A DNA stretch of 64,000 bases from Pseudomonas promysalinigenes (GCF_014269025.2 NZ_CP077094.1:3472001-3536000); one strand, 5' to 3'; numbered from the stretch's first letter, positions 46,048 through 56,147 are shown. Numbers and translations are program-made. The notes: generated from the letters alone by a model not told the origin.

Positions 46048-48081
46048 TCAAAGACTGTTGATCAGGGTGGCGAAAGTTTCCTGGGCCGCCTTGATGATCT
46101 GCGACGACGCGGTGTAGTACTGCTGGAACTTGATCAAATTGCCAGTTTCTTCGTCGATCGACACGCCCGACAGGTTGTCGCGGGCATCCTTGGCCGACTT
46201 CTGCAGCGCCGTCGTGGCATCGCTGTCCATCTGCGCCTGGCCGGCCTTGCCACCCACGTTGGAGACCAGCTTGGCGTAGGCATCTGTGAAACTGATGCCC
46301 TTGCCATTGGCACCCACCTCGACGGTGGATTTGGTCTGCAGGTCGATCACCGACTGGCTGTTGCGGTTGTCCGCCGAGCCTGCGCCGGTCAACGCCACGG
46401 TATAGCTATCGCCATCCTTGGGAGCACCGGAAACGCTCATCTCGAAGGTGAAGTTGCTGCCCAGCGAATTGCCGTCGCCATCGACCATCGGCACCGAGAG
46501 CTGCAGCTTGTTGTCCTGGCCGGGGATGATCGTACCGCTACCGATACTGTTGCCCTTGGCGTCGTACATCGTGTACGCCTGCGGCGAGGTGCTGTCATCG
46601 CCGAACACCAGCTTCACCGGGGTCGAGTATTTAAGGCCTGTCTGCAGCTGCGAACGTTGCGCGGAATCGTAGATGTCCAGTTCCGAGGTCAGCGTCGGCT
46701 GGGTGATCACGCCAGTGCCTCTGTTGCCCGAACCGCTGGTTGCCGTCAGGGGCGCGGCCAAGGCCAGGCGCTTGGGATCGGTCAGCACGGTGTCGATGCC
46801 GGCTGCGGCATTGCGTGTCGGGGTGATCTTGAAGCTGTCACCGGCGCTCAGGGCGCCACCGTTGAGCGCCAGGCTGAACCCATCGATCACCGGTGCAGGA
46901 TCGTCGTCAAGGCTGTAGCTGCCCATGTCGGTGCCATCTGGCAGCTTGCGCACGGTGTATTGCTTGTCGCTGGTGAAGGTCACCTGGTAATCGCTGGTGG
47001 TGAGCTTGCCGGTGTCCTTGATGGTCACATCGAGGTTGCCAGAGCCTGCGCTGTTGCCAGACCGGGCGATGCTGCGCTGGGCAATGGCCGCGGCGCTGTT
47101 GATATCGCTGAACAGGGTGGCACCGAAGTCACCGTTCTTGTCGATGCCTTGGGCCAACTGACTGTTGATGGCATCTGCCACCACCAACGCCACGCGGCCA
47201 AGCTCATTGAGCGCGGGGTCGAGCGTTTCCTTGCGATAGCGGATCAGGCCGCCCAGCTCGCCACCGGTGGTGCTGTTGGTGATGTCCATCTTGGTCGAGC
47301 CACGATTGAGGATCAGGCTCATGCGGGTTGGGTCGCTGGCGCTAGGCTCGACACCGATCGTTTGCGTGGTATTGCCCAGTACCAGGGCCTGGCCGTTCTT
47401 CAGGTAGACGTCGTAATTGCCGTTCTTTTGCTCGACCACATCGGCACCGATCAACGACGACAACTCGCGTACCGCGCCATCGCGCTGGTCGAGCAGGTCG
47501 TTGGGCTGGCCGTTGATGGCAGTCATCTTGGAGATCTGAGCGTTGAGGTCGGCAATCGACTTGGTCAGGGCGTTGACCTTGTCGGCGATCGACGCCATGT
47601 TGGCGTTGATATCGCTGTTCTGCTGGTTGAACTGCGCCGAGAGGGTATTGAAACGCTTGGCCAACGACTGCGCACTGGTCAACAGCAGCTGACGCGATGC
47701 GTCCTCGGTCGGTTTGGCGGCAGCATCCTGCATGGCGCTGAAAAAGCTCTGCAAGGCAGCTGTGATACCGGTGTCACTGCTCGAGAGGGCAGTATCGAGC
47801 GGGGTGATCTGGCTCAGGTACGAAGAGGCGTCGCTGCTCAGCGAGGTGGTGGTACGCAACTGGTTCTCAAGGAACGCGTTGTAAACCCGGCGTACGTCGG
47901 CCAGCGTAGTGCCAGAGCCGATGAACACCTGGCCGACCTGCTGGGCGCCTTTGGTCTTCTGCACGTTCTGCTGGCGCGAGTAACTATCGACATCGGCGTT
48001 GGCAATGTTGTTACCCAGGGTATACATCCCCGACTGTGCGGCGCCAAGCCCCGACATACCAATGTTGATCAGACTCGCCAT
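46048..48081 (-). CDS. flgK: FlgK, hook-filament junction protein
   Basis: FlgK (HAP1, 677 residues) sits between hook and FlgL. The N-terminal flagellar rod-type segment (MSGLGAAQSGMYTLGNNIAN) and the C-terminal helix (LIKFQQYYTASSQIIKAAQE) are typical. The central exposed part is long and Gly/Ser/Asp-rich. It lies 12 bases after flgJ in the flgF-flgL operon. Confidence 0.96.
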   Translation of the reverse strand: MASLINIGMSGLGAAQSGMYTLGNNIANADVDSYSRQQNVQKTKGAQQVGQVFIGSGTTLADVRRVYNAFLENQLRTTTSLSSDASSYLSQITPLDTALSSSDTGITAALQSFFSAMQDAAAKPTEDASRQLLLTSAQSLAKRFNTLSAQFNQQNSDINANMASIADKVNALTKSIADLNAQISKMTAINGQPNDLLDQRDGAVRELSSLIGADVVEQKNGNYDVYLKNGQALVLGNTTQTIGVEPSASDPTRMSLILNRGSTKMDITNSTTGGELGGLIRYRKETLDPALNELGRVALVVADAINSQLAQGIDKNGDFGATLFSDINSAAAIAQRSIARSGNSAGSGNLDVTIKDTGKLTTSDYQVTFTSDKQYTVRKLPDGTDMGSYSLDDDPAPVIDGFSLALNGGALSAGDSFKITPTRNAAAGIDTVLTDPKRLALAAPLTATSGSGNRGTGVITQPTLTSELDIYDSAQRSQLQTGLKYSTPVKLVFGDDSTSPQAYTMYDAKGNSIGSGTIIPGQDNKLQLSVPMVDGDGNSLGSNFTFEMSVSGAPKDGDSYTVALTGAGSADNRNSQSVIDLQTKSTVEVGANGKGISFTDAYAKLVSNVGGKAGQAQMDSDATTALQKSAKDARDNLSGVSIDEETGNLIKFQQYYTASSQIIKAAQETFATLINSL

Positions 48082-48093
48082 GGTTCCATGCCC

Positions 48094-49260
48094 TTAAAGT
48101 TTCGTTGTGGTACCGAGCGTTGCGTATTGCTCGTACGACTTCATCTGTCTTGCGATCTGCGAGATCTTGCTGGCGTAGTTCGGGTCGGTGGCGTACCCGG
48201 CCTTTTGCAGCTCCCGCACGAACTGTTCTGGGTTATCGGCTGACTTCACCGCATCTTGATAGCGTGAATTGTTCTGCAACAGACTTACCAGGTCGTGGAA
48301 GCTGTCCTGGTAAGAGTCATAGGAACGGAACGCCGCCGTCTCCTTGACGAACTGACCGTCTCGGAATTCGCTGGTGATCGCCCGCGCCGAATCGCCTTCC
48401 CAGTTACCACTGGCCTTGATACCGAACAGGTTGTGGCTGCTGCTGCCGTCACTGTTGCGCATGACCGACTTGCCCCAGCCGGTTTCCAGGGCGGCTTGAG
48501 CCACCAGGTAGCGCGGGTCGACACCGATGCGCTTGGCAGCCTGCTCGGCCATCGGCAGCATGGTGGCGACGAATTCGTCGCTGCCTGCGAAGGCCTTCTT
48601 CGGTGCCAGCGGCGGCTGCGCCACCGCGCGGCCGGTAATGCGCAGGCCGTTGTCGGGAATGGCGATAGCGGTAGCCACTTGCTGCCCGTCACGGGCCGGC
48701 ACGGCTGCCGTATTGGTGGTCGCGGCCGGGCCGGTGGCCGAAGGCACGATACCGGCCAGCAGGCGGTCGGTGAGCTTGCCCGGCAGCGCCAGGCGCCGGG
48801 CATTGAGCGCGGCGACGTCATTACGCGTGGCAGCGGCCTGGGTGGCGTGCACAGGTTCGGCCACCTTGTTGCCCCACAGCGCAGGCGCACTGCCCTCGAT
48901 ACGTGGGAACGGGCTGGTGTTGACCGGCGTGCTCTTGTTCTTCGACAGCTGGCGCACCAGCACGTCTTGCAAACCGATGCCGCCACCCTCGCGGGACATG
49001 CTCACGGCCAACTGCTGGTCGTACATGTCACGGTACTGCTTGACCGTCTCGCTGTTCATCGGGTTGTCGTCGGCCAGCACATCGCTGGCCTTGCGCGAGG
49101 CCTTGAGCATCTCGCTGATAAACAGCGACTCGAACTCCTGAGCCACCTTGCGCACGTTGGCATCGCTGTCGCGGTCACCGTGCTTGAGCGAGCTCAGGCG
49201 GTTCAGGTCGGTGTAGGCACCGCTGTCGGCGTGGCTGGAGACGAGGCTTTTCGAGTTCAT
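48094..49260 (-). CDS. flgJ: FlgJ, rod cap and peptidoglycan hydrolase
   Basis: FlgJ (388 residues) caps the growing rod and opens the wall. The N-terminal rod-scaffold domain (residues 30-105, KVAQEFESLFISEMLKASRK) and the C-terminal GH73-type glucosaminidase domain (230-385) are joined by an Ala/Pro/Thr linker. The catalytic glutamate is Glu259 in AALETGWGKS. The dual-domain form is that found in beta- and gammaproteobacteria. Confidence 0.95.
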   Translation of the reverse strand: MNSKSLVSSHADSGAYTDLNRLSSLKHGDRDSDANVRKVAQEFESLFISEMLKASRKASDVLADDNPMNSETVKQYRDMYDQQLAVSMSREGGGIGLQDVLVRQLSKNKSTPVNTSPFPRIEGSAPALWGNKVAEPVHATQAAATRNDVAALNARRLALPGKLTDRLLAGIVPSATGPAATTNTAAVPARDGQQVATAIAIPDNGLRITGRAVAQPPLAPKKAFAGSDEFVATMLPMAEQAAKRIGVDPRYLVAQAALETGWGKSVMRNSDGSSSHNLFGIKASGNWEGDSARAITSEFRDGQFVKETAAFRSYDSYQDSFHDLVSLLQNNSRYQDAVKSADNPEQFVRELQKAGYATDPNYASKISQIARQMKSYEQYATLGTTTKL

Positions 49261-49271
49261 CGGCGGCGTCC

Positions 49272-50387
49272 TCAGATCACGATCAGGTCGGCCTGCAAGG
49301 CGCCGGCCTGCTTCAAGGCTTCGAGGATGGCCATCAGATCGCTGGGCGCTGCGCCCACCTGGTTCACCGCACGGACGATTTCATCCAGGGTGGTCCCAGG
49401 GCCGAACTTGAACATCGGCTTGGCTTCCTGCTGGGCATTGACCCGCGAGCGCGGCACCACTGCCGTCTGGCCATTGGAGAACGGCCCCGGCTGGCTGACG
49501 ATCGGGTCTTCGGTAATGGTCACGGTCAGGCTGCCGTGGGTTACCGCCGCTGGCGAGACCTTGACGTTCTGGCCGATGACGATGGTACCGGTACGCGAGT
49601 TGATGATGACCTTGGCCACGGCCTGGCCAGGGTCGATCTCCAGGTTCTCGAGGATCGACAGGTAGTCCACGCGCTGGCTTGGGTCCATGGGCGCACTGAC
49701 CCGTACCGAGCCGCCGTCCACGGCCTGGGCCACACCTGGGCCGAGCAGTTCGTTGACCTTGTCGACGATGCGCTTGGCTGTTGTGAAGTCGGGGCGGTTG
49801 AGGTTCAGGGTCAGGCTGTTGCCTTGGTTGAAGCCGCTAGGCACCGCGCGCTCGACCGATGCTCCGCCAGGAATGCGGCCGGCCGACGGAACGTTGACGG
49901 TGATCTTGGAGCCATCACGGCCTTCGGCATCGAAGCCGCCGACCACCAGGTTGCCCTGGGCGATGGCGTAGACATTGCCGTCGATACCTTTGAGCGGCGT
50001 CATCAGCAGGCTGCCGCCACGCAGGCTCTTGGAGTTACCGATCGATGATACGGTGATGTCCACCAACTGCCCCGGCTTGGCAAATGCCGGCAGGTCGGCA
50101 TGCACCGACACGGCGGCGACGTTCTTGAGCTGCACGTTGCCCGAACCTGCCGGCACCTTGATGCCGAACTGCGACAGCATGTTGTTGAAGGTCTGCAAGG
50201 TGAAGGGGGTCTGGGTGGTCTGGTCACCCGTGCCATTGAGCCCCACCACCAGGCCGTAACCGATCAACTGGTTGGAGCGCACACCAGAGATGCTGGCGAT
50301 GTCCTTCAGGCGCTCGGCATGGGCACCGAACGCACAGGACAGAAGCAGGGTCGCGGCAATCAGCTGCCTTAGGTTGAACATGTTCAT
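49272..50387 (-). CDS. flgI: FlgI, P-ring protein
   Basis: FlgI forms the periplasmic P-ring. A signal peptide is clear ([16 protein letters not shown], cleavage before ERLKDIASI). The conserved sequence [20 protein letters not shown] follows. The frame gives 371 residues from the first ATG; the second ATG two codons later gives the 369-residue length usual in Pseudomonas. Either is possible. Confidence 0.96.
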   Translation of the reverse strand: MNMFNLRQLIAATLLLSCAFGAHAERLKDIASISGVRSNQLIGYGLVVGLNGTGDQTTQTPFTLQTFNNMLSQFGIKVPAGSGNVQLKNVAAVSVHADLPAFAKPGQLVDITVSSIGNSKSLRGGSLLMTPLKGIDGNVYAIAQGNLVVGGFDAEGRDGSKITVNVPSAGRIPGGASVERAVPSGFNQGNSLTLNLNRPDFTTAKRIVDKVNELLGPGVAQAVDGGSVRVSAPMDPSQRVDYLSILENLEIDPGQAVAKVIINSRTGTIVIGQNVKVSPAAVTHGSLTVTITEDPIVSQPGPFSNGQTAVVPRSRVNAQQEAKPMFKFGPGTTLDEIVRAVNQVGAAPSDLMAILEALKQAGALQADLIVI

Positions 50388-50393
50388 CCGTAC

Positions 50394-51089
50394 TCAGAAG
50401 GGCCAAAGCGGGCTCATGAAGAAGCGGTCCAGCCAACCGGGCTGGCTGGCATCGGCGAAGGAGCCTGTGCCGGAATAGGTAATGCGCGCGTCGGCCACAC
50501 GGGTGGACGGCACGGTGTTATCGGTGGCGATATCGTCGGCACGGATAAGCCCGGCGATACGCACCAACTCCTCGCCGGTGTTGAGCGTCATCCACTTCTC
50601 GCCGCGCACGGCGATGATGCCGTTAGGGAGCACTTCAGCCACGGTGACCGTGATCGAGCCGGTCAGGGTGTTGCCTTGGGTGGCCTTGCTGTCGCCTTTG
50701 GTGGTGCGGTCCCCGCTGTACCCGGCCGACAGCGACAGGTCGCCGCCGCCGAACGGATTGTTGGTATTGGGGTTGGCCCCGAACAGCGAGGTCAAGCCCA
50801 GGTCGGCCTTGCTGTTTTTCTGAATCTGCGACCCTGCGTTCTTGCTCGCCGAAGTGCGCTCGTTGAGGGTGATGGTGATGATGTCACCCACACGGAACGC
50901 CTTGCGGTCGGTGTACAGGCTCTGCTCGAAACCGGCCTGGTAGATCGAACCGTTGTTGGCAGCCGCCGGCAGCGGGGTGCGCGGCAGAACCGGCGCATAG
51001 TACGGGTCGTTCGGCTTAGGCGTCGGCGCGACGCAACCAGCCAACACCACCGCCCCCCCCAGGGCGAACACAGACAACAGACGCTTCAT
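50394..51089 (-). CDS. flgH: FlgH, L-ring lipoprotein
   Basis: FlgH (231 residues) forms the outer-membrane L-ring. The lipobox is VLAGC with Cys19 as the lipidated residue. The start [12 protein letters not shown] follows GAGGTATGTGTC; the longer frame adds 13 unsupported codons. Conserved core: [19 protein letters not shown] and [20 protein letters not shown]. Confidence 0.96.
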   Translation of the reverse strand: MKRLLSVFALGGAVVLAGCVAPTPKPNDPYYAPVLPRTPLPAAANNGSIYQAGFEQSLYTDRKAFRVGDIITITLNERTSASKNAGSQIQKNSKADLGLTSLFGANPNTNNPFGGGDLSLSAGYSGDRTTKGDSKATQGNTLTGSITVTVAEVLPNGIIAVRGEKWMTLNTGEELVRIAGLIRADDIATDNTVPSTRVADARITYSGTGSFADASQPGWLDRFFMSPLWPF

Positions 51090-51150
51090 GACACATACCT
51101 CACGGTGTAACGGGAGTAGAACCTGCACTTAGGCTTGCAGCGACCGCGCT

Positions 51151-51936
51151 TTAGAGCTGTTGCGTGACGAACGACAGCATCTGGTCAGCGGTGGAGATGA
51201 CCTTGGAGTTCATCTCGTAGGCACGCTGGGTGGTGATCATGTTCACCAGCTCTTCAACGGTGCTGACGTTGGAGTTCTCCAGTGTCTGCTGCAAGGTGGT
51301 GCCAAAGCCATTGAGGCCTGGTGTGCCGACCTGCGGCGCGCCACTGGCAGCGGTTTCCAGGAACAGGTTGTCGCCGATGGCTTGCAGGCCAGCGGGGTTG
51401 ATGAAGTCGGCTGTCTGGATATTGCCGATCACCTGCGCTGCGGGGTTACCGGCAGTGGTGATGGACACGGTGCCGTCCTGGCCGACGGTGAAGGTCTGGG
51501 CATCGTTGGGCACCACCACCGCAGGCTCCAGAGCGAAGCCCTGGGCAGTGACGATCTGGCCATCGGAGTTGAGATGGAAAGTACCGTCACGGGTATAGGA
51601 GACAGTGCCATCGGGCTGCAACACCTGGAAGAAGCCACGGCCATTGACCGCCATGTCCAGCGGGTTTTCGGTGGTTTGCAGGCTGCCTGTCTGGAAGTTT
51701 TTCTGGGTGCCGACGATGCGCACACCGGTACCTACCTGCAGGCCCGATGGCAGCTCGCTGTCCTGGGTCGACTGCGCGCCAGGCTGACGCTTGATCTGGT
51801 ACAACAGGTCGGCGAATTCGGCGCGATCGCGTTTGAAGCCTGTGGTCGAAACGTTGGCCAGGTTGTTGGAAATAACGGTCAGGTTGGTGTCCTGGGCGGA
51901 CAGGCCGGTTTTAGCGACCCAAAGAGCCGGAAGCAT
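51151..51936 (-). CDS. flgG: FlgG, distal rod protein
   Basis: FlgG (261 residues) builds the distal rod. The N-terminus (WVAKTGLSAQDTNLTVISNN) and the C-terminal SNVSTVEELVNMITTQRAYE motif are diagnostic. Length is typical. It lies 47 bases after flgF. Confidence 0.97.
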   Translation of the reverse strand: MLPALWVAKTGLSAQDTNLTVISNNLANVSTTGFKRDRAEFADLLYQIKRQPGAQSTQDSELPSGLQVGTGVRIVGTQKNFQTGSLQTTENPLDMAVNGRGFFQVLQPDGTVSYTRDGTFHLNSDGQIVTAQGFALEPAVVVPNDAQTFTVGQDGTVSITTAGNPAAQVIGNIQTADFINPAGLQAIGDNLFLETAASGAPQVGTPGLNGFGTTLQQTLENSNVSTVEELVNMITTQRAYEMNSKVISTADQMLSFVTQQL

Positions 51937-51983
51937 CAGTATTCTCCTCGTGCGCCTGTTTTACGGCACCCGTTCACAGTTGG

Positions 51984-52724
51984 TTAGCCGATTTGCAAAA
52001 CACGCGCCATGGCTTCATCGCCTTCCTTGGCCGCGTTCATCATTTTCACGTGCAGCTCGAATTGGCGGGACAGCGCCAGCACCGACGTCATTTCTTCGAC
52101 GGCATTGACGTTGCTGCCTTCCAGAAAGCCCGACACCACCCGCACATTGACGTCGGCAGCCGCCGGTTGGCCGCTCTGGGTGTGAATCAAGCCATCCAGA
52201 CCTTTGGTCATGGTTTTGATGTCCGGGTTGACCAGCTTGATACGGTCGACTTCGGCCATCACCCGCGGGCCTTCACCCATCGAGCGGATGCTGAGGGTGC
52301 CATCGGCACCGACCTCGACTTTCTGCTCTGGTGGAATGGCGATAGGGCCACCGTTGCCGATCACCGGCATGCCATTGCCAGCTCGCAGCACGCCAAGGGC
52401 ATCGATGTTCAGGCTGCCGGTGCGCACGTAAGCTTCGCTGCCATCGGGCGCCTGCACGGCGATAAAGCCCTGGCCGCTCACCGCCACGTCCAGGTCACGC
52501 CCGGTCTCGACCATCGGCCCTTCGCTGAAGTCGGTAGCCGGGCGCTCGGTCATGGCAAATGCCCGCGACGGAAAGCTGTCACCGAACACCGGCATGGAGC
52601 GTGCCTGTTCCAGATCACGCTGAAAGCCATTGGTGGAAACGTTCGCCAGGTTGTTGGCGTGGGCCTTTTGCGCCAGCGCGTTCTGGCTGGCGCCGGTCAT
52701 GGCCACGTAAAGCATCTTGTCCAC
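51984..52724 (-). CDS. flgF: FlgF, proximal rod protein
   Basis: FlgF (246 residues) is a proximal rod protein. The start is GTG at 52722-52724 (GTG GAC AAG ATG, giving VDKMLYVAMTGASQNALAQK). GGAGG lies 6 bases before it, whereas the ATG two codons earlier directly abuts that ribosome site. The length matches the family. It heads the flgF-G-H-I-J-K-L operon behind a sigma54 promoter. Confidence 0.96.
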   Translation of the reverse strand: MDKMLYVAMTGASQNALAQKAHANNLANVSTNGFQRDLEQARSMPVFGDSFPSRAFAMTERPATDFSEGPMVETGRDLDVAVSGQGFIAVQAPDGSEAYVRTGSLNIDALGVLRAGNGMPVIGNGGPIAIPPEQKVEVGADGTLSIRSMGEGPRVMAEVDRIKLVNPDIKTMTKGLDGLIHTQSGQPAAADVNVRVVSGFLEGSNVNAVEEMTSVLALSRQFELHVKMMNAAKEGDEAMARVLQIG

Positions 52725-52783
52725 AGTCATCCTCCGCTGCACTGACGATCGATTGCCGCTCGCCGCTGCTGTGCAGGCTTTAA

Positions 52784-52799
52784 AGCAAGTTCCGAACCA
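52784..52799 (-). promoter_or_regulatory. sigma54 promoter of flgF operon
   Basis: The minus strand reads TGGTTCGGAACTTGCT, with GG-N10-GC spacing, about 60 bases before the flgF GTG. Confidence 0.78.
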
Positions 52800-52814
52800 A
52801 CTTTTCGAATTCAT

Positions 52815-52840
52815 GAAAAAGCCCGTATTCACGGGCTTAT
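52815..52840 (-). terminator. Terminator of the flgB operon
   Basis: AAGCCCGT and ACGGGCTT pair with a 4-base loop, followed on the minus strand by TTT. It lies after the small secreted protein gene and directly upstream of the flgF promoter. Confidence 0.85.
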
Positions 52841-52903
52841 TCAGGGTTTGCCAGCTGCCTGCCGCCGGTTATCCGGCGCCGGTTTGCCGATAGCGGCAAC
52901 GCC

Positions 52904-53089
52904 TTACGGTTCGCGGCAACCGCCGTTGCTGTAAGGGCCGGCGAATTTTTTCCAGCCCTGCCCCGGCGGCCATTGCGAACACACCAGCCGCCCGTCCGCC
53001 TGGCTTTCCCAACGCCACCAAGGCGCGGTGCCGGCGTGGGCCTGATACAGGTAGAAGGCGGCGAGCAACAGGATGGCCAGCTTGTTCAT
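52904..53089 (-). CDS. Small secreted protein of 61 residues, unknown function
   Basis: The protein has a clear signal peptide (MNKLAILLLAAFYLYQAHA, cleavage about residue 19). The mature part is about 42 residues, with two cysteines (Cys37, Cys58) that could form a disulfide, and five tryptophans. GGAG lies 7 bases before the ATG. It follows flgE by 48 bases and precedes the operon terminator, so it is expressed with flgBCDE. I recognise no family; a periplasmic accessory role in hook or rod assembly is conceivable but unproven. Confidence 0.8.
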   Translation of the reverse strand: MNKLAILLLAAFYLYQAHAGTAPWWRWESQADGRLVCSQWPPGQGWKKFAGPYSNGGCREP

Positions 53090-53137
53090 GGGTGCTCCAG
53101 ATCGCCGGGGCCGCTCGACGGCCCCAGCGCGTCATCA

Positions 53138-54484
53138 TCAGGTCATCTGGATGATGGTCTGCATGATGGTGCTTTCGGTAGAGATGGTCTTGGCGTTTGC
53201 CTGGTAGTTGCTCTGCGCCTTGATCAACTCGACCAGTTCTTGCGTCAGGTTGACGTTGGAGGCTTCCAGCGAGTTGGACTCAACGCTGCCCAGGGTGCCG
53301 GTTTTCGGCGAATCGATGCCCGGAATGCCCGAGGAATAGGTTTCCGTCCAACGGGTGCCACCGATTTGCTGCAGGCCCTGGTCATTGGCGAAGCTGGCCA
53401 GCGCCACCTGGCCAATGGCCCGGGATTGCTGGTTGCTGAAACTGGCGAACAGCACACCCGTGGAGTCGATGCTCAGGCTGGAGAGAATGCCGGTGGCGTA
53501 GCCGTCCTGGGACTGCGACATGCGCGCGGTCTCGGTATTGTACGAGGTGGTGCTGTTCATCGACAGACGCATGCCAGTGGTGTTCTCGGTGGAACCGTTG
53601 GCGATCCAGTTACCGCTGGCATCCTGAGTGGCTGGAATCCAGCCCTTGAGCGTGAAGGTGTTGTTGGTCACGCTCCACTCCGCCCCCGCCGGTAGCCCGG
53701 TGGTGTCAGTGGTCATCGAGGCCACGCTGCCATCGCTGTTGAAGCTGATGGTGCCCGTCAATGGGGTATCGGTGGTCGGGTCCATCGGGTTGCGGCCATC
53801 GATCAGGGTGTACATGGTCCACTCGTTCGTATCGGTCTTGCGATAGAACTGCTCCATGGTGTGTTCGTTGCCTTGGCTGTCGTAGACCTTGGTCGAGAAC
53901 GACTTGCTGTACGAGGTTTCGTCGGTTGGGTCGAAGACGATCTCACCTGCGACCGGCGGCGTGGAAGGCAGCGGGATGGATTTGGCCGACGAGTTCAGGT
54001 TGATACCCTGGTCGATCAGGCTGGTGGCCTTGGGTTGCAGGGCAGAGGTATCGATCTTGAGGTCGGTCAGCACACCCTTCTTGATCGTACCGTTGGCATC
54101 CGCCGCATAACCTTGCAGGCGCAGGCCATCGGAGGTGACGACGTAGTTGTCCTTGCTGTTCTGGAAGGCGCCGGCACGGGTGTAGACCATCGAACCGTTG
54201 TCCGACAGTACGAAGTAGCCTTGGCCCTGGATGCCCATGTCCAGCACGTTGCCGGTGTTGTTCACGTCACCCTGGGTGAACTGCTGGGAAACCGCGGCCA
54301 GGCGCACACCGTTACCGACCTGGTTCTTGCCTACGCCCAGGCGGTTGGCACCGGCGTAGACATCGGCGAACTCGGCACGGGACGATTTGAAACCTGTGGT
54401 GTTGACGTTGGCGATGTTGTTGCCAGTGACGTCCAGTTGCTTGTTGGCTGCGTACAGACCGCTAAGGCCGATATTGAAAGACAT
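53138..54484 (-). CDS. flgE: FlgE, flagellar hook protein
   Basis: FlgE (448 residues) polymerises into the hook. The N-terminal segment (FNIGLSGLYAANKQLDVTGN) and the C-terminal LTQELVELIKAQSNYQANAK are conserved. The central part is variable and Ser/Thr-rich. It lies 27 bases after flgD in the flgB-C-D-E operon. Confidence 0.97.
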   Translation of the reverse strand: MSFNIGLSGLYAANKQLDVTGNNIANVNTTGFKSSRAEFADVYAGANRLGVGKNQVGNGVRLAAVSQQFTQGDVNNTGNVLDMGIQGQGYFVLSDNGSMVYTRAGAFQNSKDNYVVTSDGLRLQGYAADANGTIKKGVLTDLKIDTSALQPKATSLIDQGINLNSSAKSIPLPSTPPVAGEIVFDPTDETSYSKSFSTKVYDSQGNEHTMEQFYRKTDTNEWTMYTLIDGRNPMDPTTDTPLTGTISFNSDGSVASMTTDTTGLPAGAEWSVTNNTFTLKGWIPATQDASGNWIANGSTENTTGMRLSMNSTTSYNTETARMSQSQDGYATGILSSLSIDSTGVLFASFSNQQSRAIGQVALASFANDQGLQQIGGTRWTETYSSGIPGIDSPKTGTLGSVESNSLEASNVNLTQELVELIKAQSNYQANAKTISTESTIMQTIIQMT

Positions 54485-54511
54485 GCTGTTGCTCCTTGTG
54501 CCGTTCTGGCC

Positions 54512-55228
54512 TTAGATACCGATGGTTTGTACGTCAGCGAGGGAAACCTTGCCGACGCCAGCGAGGTTGAGCACCATCTCGCCTGTGGTGTTGAAGCTGA
54601 CGCTGGTGACCTTGGCCGGCAGCAGGGTATTCATCTGCACCGACTGACCGTCGACGGTGGTGCTGGCGGTGAAGGTGTAGGTGCCCGGATCGACCTTTTC
54701 ACCGCTGGCGTTGGTGCCATCCCAGATGAAGTCGGCGTAGCCGGCTTTCTGCTCGCCCACCTCGATGGTCTTGACGGTGTTGCCGTCCTTGTCTTTGACG
54801 GTGATCTTCGCCCCATCGATGGCCTGGGGTACGACGAACTGGCCATTGAAGCTATCGGCGGTGTCGACCACGGCCTTGTCGTTCTGCACGATCACCGAGC
54901 GCCCGACCAGCGAAGAAGCCTGCAGGGCCTGGGACGAGGCCATGGCACTGGTGATGTTGGTAACCGATTCATTGAGCGAGGTAATGCCTTCCAGGCTGCT
55001 GAACTGTGCCAACTGGGCGACGAACTCACCGTTGTCCTGCGGGTCGAGTGGGTTCTGGTGCTGCATCTGGGTCACCAGCAGCTGCAAGAACGCGTCCTTG
55101 CCCAGCGTGCTGTTGCCCGTCTGGGAAGTTGTGTCTGTGGCGGTTTTCTTGGTGGTACCGGTGCTTACACCCGAGGCCGCCAGCACGTCATTGAGGTTGA
55201 CACCGGTGGTCGAAGTATCGATGGCCAT
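54512..55228 (-). CDS. flgD: FlgD, hook cap/assembly protein
   Basis: FlgD (238 residues) is the hook scaffold. The conserved N-terminal part reads LGKDAFLQLLVTQMQHQNPL, and the C-terminal Tudor/FnIII-like region follows. It is 15 bases downstream of flgC. Confidence 0.96.
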   Translation of the reverse strand: MAIDTSTTGVNLNDVLAASGVSTGTTKKTATDTTSQTGNSTLGKDAFLQLLVTQMQHQNPLDPQDNGEFVAQLAQFSSLEGITSLNESVTNITSAMASSQALQASSLVGRSVIVQNDKAVVDTADSFNGQFVVPQAIDGAKITVKDKDGNTVKTIEVGEQKAGYADFIWDGTNASGEKVDPGTYTFTASTTVDGQSVQMNTLLPAKVTSVSFNTTGEMVLNLAGVGKVSLADVQTIGI

Positions 55229-55243
55229 CGTCGCGATTCCTTA

Positions 55244-55687
55244 TCACTGACCCAGGGTCAGAACCTTCTGCATCATGTTCTTGGCGGTGTTCATCAGCTC
55301 GGCGTTGGTCTGGAACGCGCGGCTGGCCGAGATCATGTCAGCCATTTCTTCCACCACATTGACGTTGGGGTAGTAGACGTAGCCGTCCTTGTTCGCCGCC
55401 GGGTGGTTAGGCTCGTAACGCGCCTCCAGGTTGCTCTGGTCTTCGACGATGCCCTTGACCTGCACGCCCTGCCCCGCCTCGCCCTGATCCTCGAACAGCG
55501 ACTGGCTGGTGCCGTTCTGTGCGTTCTGGAAGGTGGTGGCAAATACCGGGTGGCGAGCACGGTAGGTCTGGTCGATGCTCGAGGACACGGTTTCGGCGTT
55601 GGCGATGTTCGAGGCGACGGTGTTGAGGCGAGTGTTCTGCGCGCTCATGCCGCTGCCGGCGATGTTGAAAACACTGGAAAGGGACAT
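55244..55687 (-). CDS. flgC: FlgC, proximal rod protein
   Basis: FlgC (147 residues) has the rod signature FNIAGSGMSAQNTRLNTVAS at the start and VNVVEEMADMISASRAFQTN at the end. It is 3 bases downstream of flgB. Confidence 0.97.
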   Translation of the reverse strand: MSLSSVFNIAGSGMSAQNTRLNTVASNIANAETVSSSIDQTYRARHPVFATTFQNAQNGTSQSLFEDQGEAGQGVQVKGIVEDQSNLEARYEPNHPAANKDGYVYYPNVNVVEEMADMISASRAFQTNAELMNTAKNMMQKVLTLGQ

Positions 55688-55690
55688 GAA

Positions 55691-56098
55691 TTACTCTCCG
55701 CGCAGGGCCGACACCAGCCCTTTGAATTTACTGTTGAGCAGGGTGAAGCTGGCCTGGAACCCGATGGCGTTTTCGGTGTAGTTCGATTGCTCGATCTGGG
55801 CATCCACGGTGTTCTGGTCCACCGAGGGCTGAGTTGGCACGCGGTACTGCAAGCTGTCGTCAGCCATTGCCAGCCCTTGGGCCTCGATATGCCGGCTATT
55901 GGTACGGTCCATGGCAAAGCGCCCGCTTTGCTGCTTCTGACTCTCGGCGGCAAGCACCGAAGAGAAGTCCAAGTCACGCGCCTTGTAGTTGGGTGTGTCG
56001 GCGTTGGCGATGTTGTTGGCCAACACTTCGGCACGCTGGGCGCGAAAACCCAGGGCTTTTTCGTGAATGCCAAGCGCCTTGTCGAAACTGATGCTCAT
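55691..56098 (-). CDS. flgB: FlgB, proximal rod protein
   Basis: FlgB (135 residues) has the family N-terminus (LGFRAQRAEVLANNIANADT) and C-terminal helix. It is the first gene of flgB-C-D-E and the small secreted protein gene, behind a strong sigma54 promoter. Confidence 0.96.
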   Translation of the reverse strand: MSISFDKALGIHEKALGFRAQRAEVLANNIANADTPNYKARDLDFSSVLAAESQKQQSGRFAMDRTNSRHIEAQGLAMADDSLQYRVPTQPSVDQNTVDAQIEQSNYTENAIGFQASFTLLNSKFKGLVSALRGE

Positions 56099-56147
56099 AA
56101 TCGGGTAAACCTTCGAAGGTTGGCCGGAATTTCGTTGAGCAAGTCAT

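Noticed and set aside
46657..48243. Plus-strand open frame of 528 codons
   Set aside because: Antisense to flgK; no start signal and no recognisable protein features.
52869..53138. Minus-strand 89-codon frame overlapping the small secreted protein
   Set aside because: The overlapping 61-codon frame has a good ribosome site and a signal peptide; this one has neither.
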